Below, piece after piece: positions 50,939 to 59,554 of a stretch of 64,000 bases of DNA. The translations under genes were made by a program, and so were the position numbers. The stretch spans positions 1 to 64,000 of the forward strand of contig NZ_QWGG01000010.1 of the NCBI RefSeq assembly GCF_003730195.1, read 5' to 3'. Within the stretch, counting starts at the first letter, position 1. The number at the start of each line of letters is the position of its first letter. This DNA is from Halosimplex salinum (GTDB lineage: Archaea; Halobacteriota; Halobacteria; Halobacteriales; Haloarculaceae). Under the pieces are notes generated by a model that was not told the DNA's origin, searched no databases, and saw only the letters and a list, made by a program, of their open reading frames with translations.

Positions 50939-51013
50939 CCGGGCCGTCACCGGCGAAATCGCGGAGGCGGCGAAGCGCAACCCTTGTTATCGGCCGTCAC
51001 CCGAGTACCGCCA

Positions 51014-52309
51014 ATGAGTCACTCCTCTGCTCCCGTCCGTCGCGTGACGGACTGGGACTTCGAGCAGTTGTCGGCGCTGGCGGGCGAGCACGGCACGCCG
51101 CTGTACGTCGTGGACCTCGACCGCGTCGCGGAGAACTACGAGCGGTTCTCGGCGGCGTTCCCCGACGCACACGTCATGTACGCGGCGAAGGCCCACACCG
51201 GCCGGGCAGTGCTGGAGACGCTCCTCGACGCGGGCGCGGACATCGAGTGCGCCGCTCGCGGCGAACTCCAGCGGGCCATCGAGGCGGGCGCCGACCCCGA
51301 CACGCTCCAGTACACGGCGGTCAACCCGCCGGACGCCGACCTCGACTACGCGGCGGAACTGGGCGCCGAACATCCCGGACTGACGGTTACCGGTGGCGCT
51401 CGCGACACGTTCGACCGGCTGGAAGCCCGCGGGTACGACGGCCGCGTCGCCATCCGGATCAACCCGGGCATCGGCACCGGGCACCACGAGAAGGTCGCGA
51501 CCGGCAAGGACGCGAAGTTCGGCATTCCGTACGACGACGTTGTCGACCTCGCCGACGACCTCCGCGACCGGTTCGACCTCGTCGGTATCCACGCGCACGT
51601 GGGGAGCGGCGTCCTCCACGACGACCTCGACGACCACTGCCGCGCTATCGCGAAAGTGGCCGACCTCGCCCGCGACGTGGGCGACGAGGACCTGGAGTTC
51701 GTCGACTTCGGCGGCGGGTTCGGCGTGCCCTACCACGAGGACGAGGAACCGCTCGACATGCCGACGGTGGGCGAACGGGTGCGCGAGGCCGTGGGTGACC
51801 TGGCTGCACGGGTGAAACTCGAACCCGGTCGCTACGTCGTCGCCGACAGCGAGGTCATCCTGACCGAGGTCAACACGGTCAAGGAGACGCCGGCGTCGAC
51901 GGTGGTCGGCGTCGACGCGTCGCTGGCGACACTGATCCGCCCGGCGATGTTCGACTCCTACCACCCGATCGCGAACGTCTCGGCCCCGGACCGAGCGGCC
52001 GAGCCGGTGTCGATCGGTGGCCCCTGCTGTACGAGCGCCGACGTGTTCTGCACCGACCGTCCGGTTCCCCGACCGGAGCGCGAGGACCTGCTGGCCATCG
52101 GCAACGCTGGCGCGTACGGCTACGAACTCGCGAACCAGTTCCACTCCCAGCCCCGGCCGGCCGAAGTCGCCATCGAGGGCGGCGAGACGCGAGTGGTCCG
52201 CCGGCGCGAGTCGATGGACGACGTGACGCGCGTGGAGCGGGAAGCAGGCGAGGCGCGAGCGGAGCGAGCGCCTCGGAACGGCGAGCGGGGAGCGGAGGGC
52301 ACGCGATAG
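51014..52309 (+). CDS. lysA: Diaminopimelate decarboxylase
   Basis: The 431-residue PLP enzyme of the alanine-racemase fold has the cofactor Lys at 59 (VMYAAKAHTG), 'HAHVGSGV' (His for the phosphate loop), 'VDFGGGFGVPYHEDEE' and 'GGPCCTSADVF' near the C-terminus (the active-site Cys is in this loop). It makes lysine from meso-DAP. A TATA-like TTGTTATC at about 50983-50990 puts the start at 51014. The last ~25 residues (REAGEARAERAPRNGERG) are encoded by a palindromic element at 52249-52275 and are not part of the usual fold. Confidence 0.94.
   Translation: MSHSSAPVRRVTDWDFEQLSALAGEHGTPLYVVDLDRVAENYERFSAAFPDAHVMYAAKAHTGRAVLETLLDAGADIECAARGELQRAIEAGADPDTLQYTAVNPPDADLDYAAELGAEHPGLTVTGGARDTFDRLEARGYDGRVAIRINPGIGTGHHEKVATGKDAKFGIPYDDVVDLADDLRDRFDLVGIHAHVGSGVLHDDLDDHCRAIAKVADLARDVGDEDLEFVDFGGGFGVPYHEDEEPLDMPTVGERVREAVGDLAARVKLEPGRYVVADSEVILTEVNTVKETPASTVVGVDASLATLIRPAMFDSYHPIANVSAPDRAAEPVSIGGPCCTSADVFCTDRPVPRPEREDLLAIGNAGAYGYELANQFHSQPRPAEVAIEGGETRVVRRRESMDDVTRVEREAGEARAERAPRNGERGAEGTR
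52249..52275. repeat. 27-nt palindrome inside the lysA 3' end
   Basis: CGAGGCGC (52249-52256) and GCGCCTCG (52268-52275) are perfect 8-nt arms around the 11-nt core GAGCGGAGCGA. The total length is 27 nt, the same as the two palindromes at 8555-8625. It is read through in frame and adds basic/Glu-rich residues to LysA. Confidence 0.8.
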
Positions 52310-52311
52310 CG

Positions 52312-53433
52312 ATGCCGTTCGACGCGCTCGAGTTCCACGAGCGGGCCGTGCGGACGGACTCGTCCGAGTCCGTCGAGGAGATGCGCGAGTTGCTCGTCGA
52401 GACGCTCCGGGAGGCGGGCGCCGACCCGGTCGTCGACGAGGCGGGCAACACGCTCGCGACGCGGACGGCTCACGGGTTCGAGTCGGGCGGTGCCGCGGTC
52501 GGGGCGTCCGAACAGCCCCACATCGTCCTGAACACGCACATCGACACGGTGCCGCCACACGTCGCCTTCACGGAGCGCGAGGACGGCGCCGTCGTCGAGG
52601 GGCGGGGCGCGTGCGACGCGAAGGGGCCGCTCGCGGCGCTGGTCGACGCGTTCCTGACCGCCGGGATCGAAGACGGGTGGGGGCGATTGACGCTCGCGAT
52701 CACGCCCGACGAGGAGACCGTCCAGACCGGTGCGGCCCACCTCGCGGGGACGCTCGACGCGGACGGGTTCGTCGTCGGGGAGCCGACCGGGCTGGACGTG
52801 TGTACCGCCGCTCGCGGGCAGTACGAGGGGACGATCACGATCACCGGTGCGGCCGCCCACGCCGCGACGCCCGAGAGCGGCGCGAACGCGATCAGGGCCG
52901 TCGCGCCGGTCCTGCAGGCGATGGAGACGTACGACGAGGAACTGGGCCCGGACGAGCACGAGACGCTCGGACGGCCGACGCTCACGCCCACCGTCGTCGA
53001 GGGCGGCGAGGCGTCGAATCAGGTGCCCGAGGAGTGCGTGATCACGTTCGACCGGCGTCCGGTGCCCCCGGAGACGCCCGAGGAGTTCCGGGCGGGCCTG
53101 GAGGAGCACCTCTCAGAGTGGATCCCCTCGGGGATGGGCCTGGAGGTCGCGCTCTCGCCGCGGGAGACACCGTTCCTGACGGCGTTCGCGACCGAGAGCG
53201 ACGAACCGCTCGTCGAGGCGCTCGCGACCACAAGCGGCGGGGAGGTTCGGCCGTTCGGTGCGGCGACCGAGGCGTCGTACTTCGCGGAGCACGCGCCGAC
53301 TGTCGTGTTCGGCCCGGGCGACCTGGCGGACGAGGCGGGCGCGGTCGCCCACAGCGAGCGCGAGTACGTCCGACGCGACGAGGTGCGAGCGGCCGCGCGG
53401 GCGGTGCGTGACGCCGTCGACGCGCTGCTGTAG
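52312..53433 (+). CDS. dapE: Succinyl-diaminopimelate desuccinylase (M20 peptidase family)
   Basis: The 373-residue protein is a two-domain M20 metallohydrolase: 'VLNTHIDTVPPH' and 'GRGACDAKGPLAAL' carry the metal-binding His/Asp pair, 'TPDEETVQTGAA' has the catalytic Glu-Glu, and 'ITITGAAAHAATPESGANA' marks the dimerisation domain with its His. It removes succinate in the pathway that dapD entered. It begins 2 nt after the lysA stop, so the two form one transcript. No dapF (epimerase) gene is present next to it. Confidence 0.9.
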   Translation: MPFDALEFHERAVRTDSSESVEEMRELLVETLREAGADPVVDEAGNTLATRTAHGFESGGAAVGASEQPHIVLNTHIDTVPPHVAFTEREDGAVVEGRGACDAKGPLAALVDAFLTAGIEDGWGRLTLAITPDEETVQTGAAHLAGTLDADGFVVGEPTGLDVCTAARGQYEGTITITGAAAHAATPESGANAIRAVAPVLQAMETYDEELGPDEHETLGRPTLTPTVVEGGEASNQVPEECVITFDRRPVPPETPEEFRAGLEEHLSEWIPSGMGLEVALSPRETPFLTAFATESDEPLVEALATTSGGEVRPFGAATEASYFAEHAPTVVFGPGDLADEAGAVAHSEREYVRRDEVRAAARAVRDAVDALL

Positions 53434-53487
53434 CCTGCGACGCCTTCTCACGGAACGTATATGAATCGGTGTAGCATACCGGGTGCA

Positions 53488-53733
53488 ATGCGAGAACTCC
53501 TCGTCGGACCGGTCGCCGAACTACTCGGCGTCGTCTTCTACATCGTCGTCGCGGGCGCGCTGACTGTCGTCGGCGCGCTCGCCGAGAGTGCAGGGTTCCA
53601 GAATCTCACTGCCGGCCAGATGACGCTCGGTCTCTGGGAGGCCGCCATCGGTGCCGTCCTCCTCTACGCCGGGTACAGCGTCGCGTACCACATCGCGCTG
53701 CCGCGGCTCCGCGGCGACGAACCGACGGCCTGA
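53488..53733 (+). CDS. Small membrane protein (81 aa)
   Basis: The 81-residue product from ATG 53488 has two hydrophobic helices, 'ELLGVVFYIVVAGALTVVGALAE' and 'LGLWEAAIGAVLLYAGYSVAYHIAL'. A TATA-like GTATATGA (53457-53464) is about 27 nt before this ATG, so the start at 53461 given by the longer frame is unlikely. It lies 54 nt after dapE and may use its own promoter. Function not known. Confidence 0.75.
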   Translation: MRELLVGPVAELLGVVFYIVVAGALTVVGALAESAGFQNLTAGQMTLGLWEAAIGAVLLYAGYSVAYHIALPRLRGDEPTA

Positions 53734-53764
53734 GCCCGCGAGCGCGAGAGACTCCCCGGCCGAC

Positions 53765-54382
53765 CTACGCCAGATACGACATCGCTTCTTCGTCGCTGAC
53801 CTGACCGAAGTTCCGGTAGTGTGCGCCGACGGCCCGGAAGTTCCGCGGCCGTTCGACCGCGACGACGTCGTCGGCGAGCGACTCGAGCGTCTCGAGCGTG
53901 CCGGGCGGTCCGACGGGGACGGCGACCACGAGGCGCTCGGGGCCGTCCTCGCGGACAAGCCGGAGGCAGGCGCGCATCGTCGCTCCCGTGGCGACGCCGT
54001 CGTCGACGACGACGACGCGTCTGCCGGTGAAGTCGGGCCGCCCGCCCTCGCGGTAGGTCGCGGCCTTCTCCGCGGCGACCTCGCGCTCGCGATCCGATTC
54101 GCGAGAGAGGTAGGCGTCGCTCACGTTCAACCGGTCGAGCGCGTCGTCGTTGAGCCAGACAGACCCGTCCTCGGCCACGGCGCCAATCGCGAACTCCTCG
54201 TTGTGCGGGGCACCGATCTTCGACGCCACGACGACGTCGAGCGGTGCGCGGAGCCGGTCGGCGACGACACGCGCCGTCGGCAACGCTCCCCGCGGAATCC
54301 CCAGTACCACGTCTGCCTCGACCCCCCGCTGTTCGAGCGCGTCCGCGAGCCGTTCCCCCGCTTCCGTCCGATCGCGGAACAT
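53765..54382 (-). CDS. Phosphoribosyltransferase family protein
   Basis: The 205-residue protein has the PRPP-binding motif VVVVDDGVATGATMRAC and an N-terminal 'DVVLGIPRGALPTARVVADRL', typical of a group related to bacterial 'phosphoribosyltransferase-domain' proteins of unknown substrate. A hood segment ('ASKIGAPHNEEFAIGAVAEDGSV') follows. The open frame runs upstream to 55006 inside purB on the same strand; the ATG at 54382 is the natural start. It is co-directional with purB, 74 nt downstream, and could share its transcript in a purine context. Confidence 0.85.
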   Translation of the reverse strand: MFRDRTEAGERLADALEQRGVEADVVLGIPRGALPTARVVADRLRAPLDVVVASKIGAPHNEEFAIGAVAEDGSVWLNDDALDRLNVSDAYLSRESDREREVAAEKAATYREGGRPDFTGRRVVVVDDGVATGATMRACLRLVREDGPERLVVAVPVGPPGTLETLESLADDVVAVERPRNFRAVGAHYRNFGQVSDEEAMSYLA

Positions 54383-54456
54383 GTGCGCTAGTTGGCGGTA
54401 CGCAGTCAAAGATGTGTGGTCGGATCTCGGAGCGGCACGCGAACCGCCTGTCGCCC

Positions 54457-55845
54457 TCACTCGCGCGCGTCGTCGACCATCTCGTCGGCGATGCCGGTGT
54501 ACCCCGCGGGGGTCAGCGCGTGGAGTTCCTCGCGTACGTCCTCGTTCACGTCGAGGTCGTCGATCATCGCGGTGAAGTCCGCCATCGACACGTCGCGCCC
54601 GCGGGTGGCCTTCTTGACGTGCTCGTACGCGTCGTCGAACCCCTCTCGGCGGAGGATCGTCTGGACGGCCTCGCCGACGACTTCGGGCGTCGATTCGAGG
54701 TCGTCGGCCATCACCTGCTCGTTGGGAACGACCTTGCCGAGGCCGTTCTGGAGCTTCGAATAGCCGATGAGACAGTGGGCGAGCGCCGCGCCCACGTTGC
54801 GCTTGACCGTCGAGTCCGAGAGGTCCCGCTGGAGACGGGACTTCGTGACGTAGTCGGCGAGGAAGGTGAGATCGGAGTTGGCCTTCGAGAGGTTCCCCTC
54901 GCTGTTCTCGAAGTCGATGGGGTTGACCTTGTGGGGCATCGTCGACGACCCCGTCTCCCCTTCGGTCGTCTCCTGCCCGAGGTAGCGGTCGGAGACGTAG
55001 AGCCACACGTCCAGGTCGAGGTCGAGCAGGACGTTGTTCGCGCCCCGGAGCGCGTCGAAGACGGCGGCGAGGTCGTCACAGGGGTTGACCTGCGTCGTGA
55101 CGGGTTCGTGTTCCAGTCCCAGACCACCGACGAACTCGCGGGAGAAAGCCGGCCAGTCGACGTCCGGGTAGGCGGCGTCGTGCGCGGCGTAGGTGCCGGA
55201 CGCGCCCGCGAGCTTCCCCGAAATCTCGACGCTCGCGCGGTCGATCCGGCCGAGCGCCCGGCCCAGCCGGGAGGCGTAGACGGCGAGTTCCTTGCCGAAG
55301 GTCGTCGGCGTCGCGGGCTGGCCGTGCGTGCGCGCGAGCATCGGGAGGTCGCGGTACTCGCGGGCCTGTTCGACGAGCGCGTCGCGCACCTCGCGGAGCT
55401 GGGGCACGAGCACGTCGTCGACGGCAGGTTTGACGAGGAGGCGATGGGCGAGGTTGTTCACGTCCTCGCTGGTGAGTCCGAAGTGGATCCACTGGGCGGC
55501 GTCCAGGCCCTCGGGGAGGTGCTCGCGGACGAAGTACTCGATAGCCTTCACGTCGTGGTTGGTCGCCGAGTACTCGCCGTACCCCTCGGTCTCGATCTGC
55601 TTGACGAGGGCGGCGTCGTCCCCGTCGAACGTCTCGTACACGTCCCGGAGGTGTTCGCGCTGGCCGTCGTCGATCTCCAGCGGGGTCGCGTCGAGGTCGG
55701 CCAGCGCGATCAGGTACTCGACCTCGACCTGCGTGCGGGCGCGCATCAGCGCCTGCTCGCTGGCGTAGGGGACGAGCGGTTCGGTGTAGCGGGCGTAGCG
55801 TCCGTCCAGTGGCGAGACGGCCTGGAGCGCCGAACGGTCGGTCAT
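54457..55845 (-). CDS. purB: Adenylosuccinate lyase
   Basis: The 462-residue protein is of the fumarase/aspartase superfamily: 'SPLDGRYARYTEPL' at the start, 'FGLTSEDVNNLAHRLLV' with the catalytic region, 'ARTHGQPATPTTFGKELA' and the signature GSSTMPHKVNPIDFEN. It cleaves SAICAR to AICAR and adenylosuccinate to AMP. The longer frame begins at 55965; the ATG at 55845 fits the family. It is divergent from purNH, which uses AICAR. Confidence 0.95.
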   Translation of the reverse strand: MTDRSALQAVSPLDGRYARYTEPLVPYASEQALMRARTQVEVEYLIALADLDATPLEIDDGQREHLRDVYETFDGDDAALVKQIETEGYGEYSATNHDVKAIEYFVREHLPEGLDAAQWIHFGLTSEDVNNLAHRLLVKPAVDDVLVPQLREVRDALVEQAREYRDLPMLARTHGQPATPTTFGKELAVYASRLGRALGRIDRASVEISGKLAGASGTYAAHDAAYPDVDWPAFSREFVGGLGLEHEPVTTQVNPCDDLAAVFDALRGANNVLLDLDLDVWLYVSDRYLGQETTEGETGSSTMPHKVNPIDFENSEGNLSKANSDLTFLADYVTKSRLQRDLSDSTVKRNVGAALAHCLIGYSKLQNGLGKVVPNEQVMADDLESTPEVVGEAVQTILRREGFDDAYEHVKKATRGRDVSMADFTAMIDDLDVNEDVREELHALTPAGYTGIADEMVDDARE

Positions 55846-55997
55846 GTTCGCCCCTGTGACGAGTCGGCCAAAGAGCGTGTCGGTCGGCGTTCGCGCCGCG
55901 AACGACCCGGGCGCGGCCCGCGCGGCCGTGTCGTCTGTGTCGACTGTGTCCTCGCCGATTCGCAACTACTTTGCGCGGCGGCGACGGCCCTCCAGAC
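55846..55997. promoter_or_regulatory. Divergent purB/purNH promoter region
   Basis: The 152 nt between the two purine genes contains no open frame of its own in a likely register. No well-formed TATA box was identified on either strand by eye; GC content is high. A shared regulation of the two genes is plausible from the divergent layout alone. Confidence 0.4.
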
Positions 55998-57611
55998 ATG
56001 AAACTCGCGGGATTCGCAAGCAATCGCGGGCGGAACCTCATGAACATCGCCGACCGCGCCCCGGGCGGGGCGGAGTTCTCGGTGGTCCTGACGAACGACG
56101 CCGAGGCGCCGGTGCTCGACGCCGCGGCCGAGCGCGGTATCCCGACCGAAGTGGTCGAACGCGGCGACGACGAGGGCCGTCGCGAGCACGAGGAGCGTAT
56201 CCTCGACGCGCTCGCCGACTACGACTTCGAACTGGTGACGCTGGACGGCTACATGCGCCTCCTGTCGGACACGTTCCTCGACTCGGCGCCGACGACGCTG
56301 AACGTCCACCCCTCCCTGCTCCCCTCCTTCCCCGGCATGGACGCGTGGGGCGACGCGCTCGACTACGGCGCGAAGGTCGTCGGCTGCACCGTCCACGTCG
56401 TCACGAACGCCATCGACGAGGACGGCGAGATCATCGAGGAGGAAGTCGACGGCGGCCCCGTCGTCACGCAGGAACCGGTCCCGGTCTACGAGGGCGACGA
56501 CGAGGACGAACTCGCCGACCGGGTCCTCTACGAGGGCGAGTTCAGGGCCTACCCGCGCGCGGTGAAGTGGTTCGCCGAGGACCGCGCGACGGTCGACTAC
56601 GACGCGAATCAGGTCTCCGTCGAGGGCGACACCAGCGGCGACCTGCCGTCCCGACTGTTCAGTTCCGTGGACCGCGCCGCGGACCTGCGCTACGGTGAGA
56701 ACCCCCATCAGGACGCCGCGGTGTACGCCGACAACACGGTCGACGAGGCCAGCGTCGTCCACGCCGACCAGTTGAACGAGGGCGCGAAGGCCCTGTCGTA
56801 CAACAACTACAACGACGCCGACGGCGCCCTGAATCTCATCAAGGAGTTCGACGAGCCCGCCGCCGCGGTCATCAAGCACACCAACCCCGCGGGCTGTGCG
56901 ACCGCGGACACGCTCGCCGACGCCTACGCCGACGCGCTCGCCACCGACCCCAAGAGCGCCTTCGGCGGCATCGTCGCTCTGAATCGCGAGTGCGACGAGG
57001 CGACTGCGGCGCAGATCATCGATTCGTTCAAGGAAGTCGTCGTCGCGCCGGGCTACACCGACGCCGCGCTCGACACGCTGTTCGAGAAGGACAACCTGCG
57101 CGTCCTCGACGTGAGCGAGCAGTACGAGGTATCGGAGACCCTCACCGAGAAGAAACTCGTCGGCGGTCGCCTCGTTCAGGAGCGGGACACCCAGTCGCTG
57201 ACTCCCGACGATCTGGAGGTCGTCACCGAGCGCGAACCCACGGACGAACAGATCGACGCGATGCTGTTCGCCTGGCAGACCATCAAGCACGTCAAATCGA
57301 ACGCCATCGTCTTCGCGAAGGGAACCGAAACAGTGGGCGTCGGCGCCGGACAGGTCTCCCGCGTCGACGCGGTCGAGATCGCCGACATGAAGGCGCGCAA
57401 GGACGCCGAGGGCAAGTCCCCCGAGGGCGCCGTGATGGCCTCGGACGCCTTCTTCCCGTTCCCGGACGGCATCGAGAAGGCCGCAGAGGCGGGCATCGAG
57501 GCGGTCATCCAGCCCGGCGGGTCGAAGAACGACGACATCGTCACCGAGGCGGCCGACGAGCACGACATCGCGATGGTCATGACCGGTCAGCGCGCCTTTA
57601 GACACGACTGA
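55998..57611 (+). CDS. purNH: Fused GART-like / AICAR formyltransferase (PurNH)
   Basis: The 537-residue protein joins an N-terminal PurN-like formyltransferase (about 1-195; 'FASNRGRNL', 'NVHPSLLPSFPGMDAW', 'GCTVHVV') to an AICAR transformylase domain ('DLRYGENPHQDAAVY', 'KHTNPAGCA', 'KSAFGGIVALNREC', 'FPFPDGIEKAAEAG'). The IMP cyclohydrolase part of bacterial PurH is missing; archaea use PurO for that step. The ATG at 55998 gives the usual MKLAGFASNRG. It supplies two formyl transfers of purine synthesis. Confidence 0.93.
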   Translation: MKLAGFASNRGRNLMNIADRAPGGAEFSVVLTNDAEAPVLDAAAERGIPTEVVERGDDEGRREHEERILDALADYDFELVTLDGYMRLLSDTFLDSAPTTLNVHPSLLPSFPGMDAWGDALDYGAKVVGCTVHVVTNAIDEDGEIIEEEVDGGPVVTQEPVPVYEGDDEDELADRVLYEGEFRAYPRAVKWFAEDRATVDYDANQVSVEGDTSGDLPSRLFSSVDRAADLRYGENPHQDAAVYADNTVDEASVVHADQLNEGAKALSYNNYNDADGALNLIKEFDEPAAAVIKHTNPAGCATADTLADAYADALATDPKSAFGGIVALNRECDEATAAQIIDSFKEVVVAPGYTDAALDTLFEKDNLRVLDVSEQYEVSETLTEKKLVGGRLVQERDTQSLTPDDLEVVTEREPTDEQIDAMLFAWQTIKHVKSNAIVFAKGTETVGVGAGQVSRVDAVEIADMKARKDAEGKSPEGAVMASDAFFPFPDGIEKAAEAGIEAVIQPGGSKNDDIVTEAADEHDIAMVMTGQRAFRHD

Positions 57612-57703
57612 GTCGGGTCCGTGGTCGCCGTCCGCGCCGTGTTCCCCCGGTCGGTCTCTCCTCGACCGGGCGATTTACGGTCCGATGGGTCGCCCGCTAC
57701 GGT

Positions 57704-58834
57704 ATGACATATCGCGTCATCCAGGTCGGAACCGGCGGGCAGGGCGGCCGCTGGTGTGACACGTTCCTCCCGCCGAACGTCGAGAAGGGGCTGATCGACG
57801 TCGTCGCCGCCGTCGACCTCGACCCCGACGCCCACGAGAACGCCGTCGAACACCTCGACGTCCCCGACGACCGCTGTTACACCGACGCCGAGACCGCCTT
57901 CGCCGAGGTCGACGCGGACTTCTGTACGATCGTGACGCCGCCGTGGACTCACGAGGAGGTCGTCGACGCCGCCGTCGAACACGACCTCGACATCCTCTCC
58001 GAGAAACCCATCGCCGACACGCTGGCGGCCTCCGTCCGCATCGCCGAGAAGGTGAAGCGGGCGGACCTGCGGATGGGCGTGACGATGAGCCACCGCTTCG
58101 ACCGGGACAAGACGACGATGCGTCGGCGGCTCCGTTCGGGCGAGCCCGGTCCGATAGACTACCTCGCGGCGCGGTTCACCTGCAACGCCCGCACGTACGG
58201 CGCGTGGGGCGCGTTCAGGCACGACATGGACAACCCGCTGCTCGTCGAGGGAGCGGTCCACCAGCTCGACTTCCTCGCGGACATGGCCGGGGCGAACTGC
58301 GAGCGGATCTACGCCGACACGTGGCTCCCCGAGTGGGCCGAGTACCAGGACGACGTCCAGGCGACGATCCAGATGCGCTTCGAGAACGGCGTCCGCGCCA
58401 CGTGGGAGGGTGCGAAGGCGAACGCGACCACGCTGAACGGCTGGGGGAGCGACTACGTCCGCGCGGAGTGTCGCGACGAGACGCTCGTCCTCGACGACCG
58501 CGAGATCGTCCGCTACCCCTACGAGCAGGAGGCCGAGACGGTCGTCGGCGCGACCGACGCCGACGGCGAACCGGTCCCGCTCGACGAGCAGGAGTCGTGG
58601 GGCAACACGTGGCTCGTCGAGCAGTTCGTCGAGTGGCTCGACGGGGTCTCCGGGAGCGGAGCGACCGGAGGCTCGTCGGACTCGTCCGACGGCGGCGAGC
58701 CGATGGCGACGAACGTCGAGGCGAACCTCCAGTCCGTCGCGCTCGTCGAGGCGGCCATCCTGAGCAGCGAGCGCGACGAACCCGTCGACGTGCAGGAACT
58801 GCTCGCAGAGGCCCGCGAGAACGTCGACCTGTAG
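57704..58834 (+). CDS. Gfo/Idh/MocA-family oxidoreductase
   Basis: The 376-residue protein starts with a Rossmann domain, 'YRVIQVGTGGQGGRWCDTF', and has the conserved 'SEKPIADT' Lys-Pro motif. The C-terminal alpha/beta sheet domain includes 'VEGAVHQLDFLADMAG'. It should oxidise or reduce a sugar with NAD(P). A Gly/Ser/Asp-rich linker (about residues 317-330) interrupts the C-terminal domain and is encoded by a palindromic sequence at 58648-58670. The substrate is not known. Confidence 0.9.
   Translation: MTYRVIQVGTGGQGGRWCDTFLPPNVEKGLIDVVAAVDLDPDAHENAVEHLDVPDDRCYTDAETAFAEVDADFCTIVTPPWTHEEVVDAAVEHDLDILSEKPIADTLAASVRIAEKVKRADLRMGVTMSHRFDRDKTTMRRRLRSGEPGPIDYLAARFTCNARTYGAWGAFRHDMDNPLLVEGAVHQLDFLADMAGANCERIYADTWLPEWAEYQDDVQATIQMRFENGVRATWEGAKANATTLNGWGSDYVRAECRDETLVLDDREIVRYPYEQEAETVVGATDADGEPVPLDEQESWGNTWLVEQFVEWLDGVSGSGATGGSSDSSDGGEPMATNVEANLQSVALVEAAILSSERDEPVDVQELLAEARENVDL
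58648..58670. repeat. Palindrome with GAGCGGAGCGA core inside the oxidoreductase gene
   Basis: CTCCGG (58648-58653) and CCGGAG (58665-58670) flank GAGCGGAGCGA, the same 11-nt core as in the lysA palindrome (52257-52267). It codes for part of a Gly/Ser linker in the Gfo/Idh protein and suggests insertion of a small palindromic element into coding DNA. Confidence 0.65.
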
Positions 58835-58923
58835 GCCGGGCGCGCCCTCGTCACGAGACCGTGTGATCGCCCGACCGCGACCCGGCCGGTGTGCTTAGGT
58901 ACGCTCGACTCGTGACCGGGGAC

Positions 58924-59478
58924 ATGGGACTCTCGGAGTGGGCGCGCGACCACCTCCTGCTGGTCGTCGGCCTCTCGCTGGCGTTCGGCACGCTGACCGT
59001 CGTCTCGGTCCTCGGCGTCGTCGGCTGGCTGCTCCTGGCGCTGCTGGGTGTCGGGGGCGCGTCGACGCTCGGAACACTCCTGCCGCTGTTCCTCCTCGGC
59101 CTCGTCGCCGGCGTGCCGGGGACCGTCGTCGCACTGATCGCCGCGGCCGTCGGACTCGCCGGCCGCGCCTCCTCGGCGGTCAGCGGGAAGACGGAGTTCG
59201 CCGGTGTCAGGCTCGGGCAGGTCGCCACCTACGTCGAACGCGAGAGCGACCTCGCTCGACTCGTCGGCCTCTCGGACCTCGTCGAGGACTTCGACACGCG
59301 CTCGCCGGAGCAGCGCGCCGACGAACGGATCGAACGCCTGAAAGACCGGTACGTCGACGGCGAGATCTCGGACTACGAGTTCGAACAGCGCATGCAGCGG
59401 ATCATGGACGAGGAAGGCGTCCACCGCGACCGGACCTCGGCGATCGACGACGAACTCCGCGCGACCGAGCGGAACTGA
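58924..59478 (+). CDS. Membrane protein with C-terminal SHOCT-like segment
   Basis: The 184-residue protein has two or three transmembrane segments ('LLLVVGLSLAFGTLTVVSVLGVVGWLLLALLGVGGA', with core LLLVVGLSLAFGTLTVVS; 'PLFLLGLVAGVPGTVVALIAAAVGLAG'). A cytosolic tail ends in 'RIERLKDRYVDGEISDYEFEQRMQRIMDEE', the pattern of SHOCT (short C-terminal) motifs that bind nucleic acid or protein. The frame begins at 58891; the ATG at 58924 is preferred. Function not known. Confidence 0.78.
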   Translation: MGLSEWARDHLLLVVGLSLAFGTLTVVSVLGVVGWLLLALLGVGGASTLGTLLPLFLLGLVAGVPGTVVALIAAAVGLAGRASSAVSGKTEFAGVRLGQVATYVERESDLARLVGLSDLVEDFDTRSPEQRADERIERLKDRYVDGEISDYEFEQRMQRIMDEEGVHRDRTSAIDDELRATERN

Positions 59479-59554
59479 CCGCGCCGCCCCGTCGGAACGC
59501 AACCGCGCAGGCGCACCACGCAGTTATTTCCGGTGGCTGGCCCATGGGTCGAAC

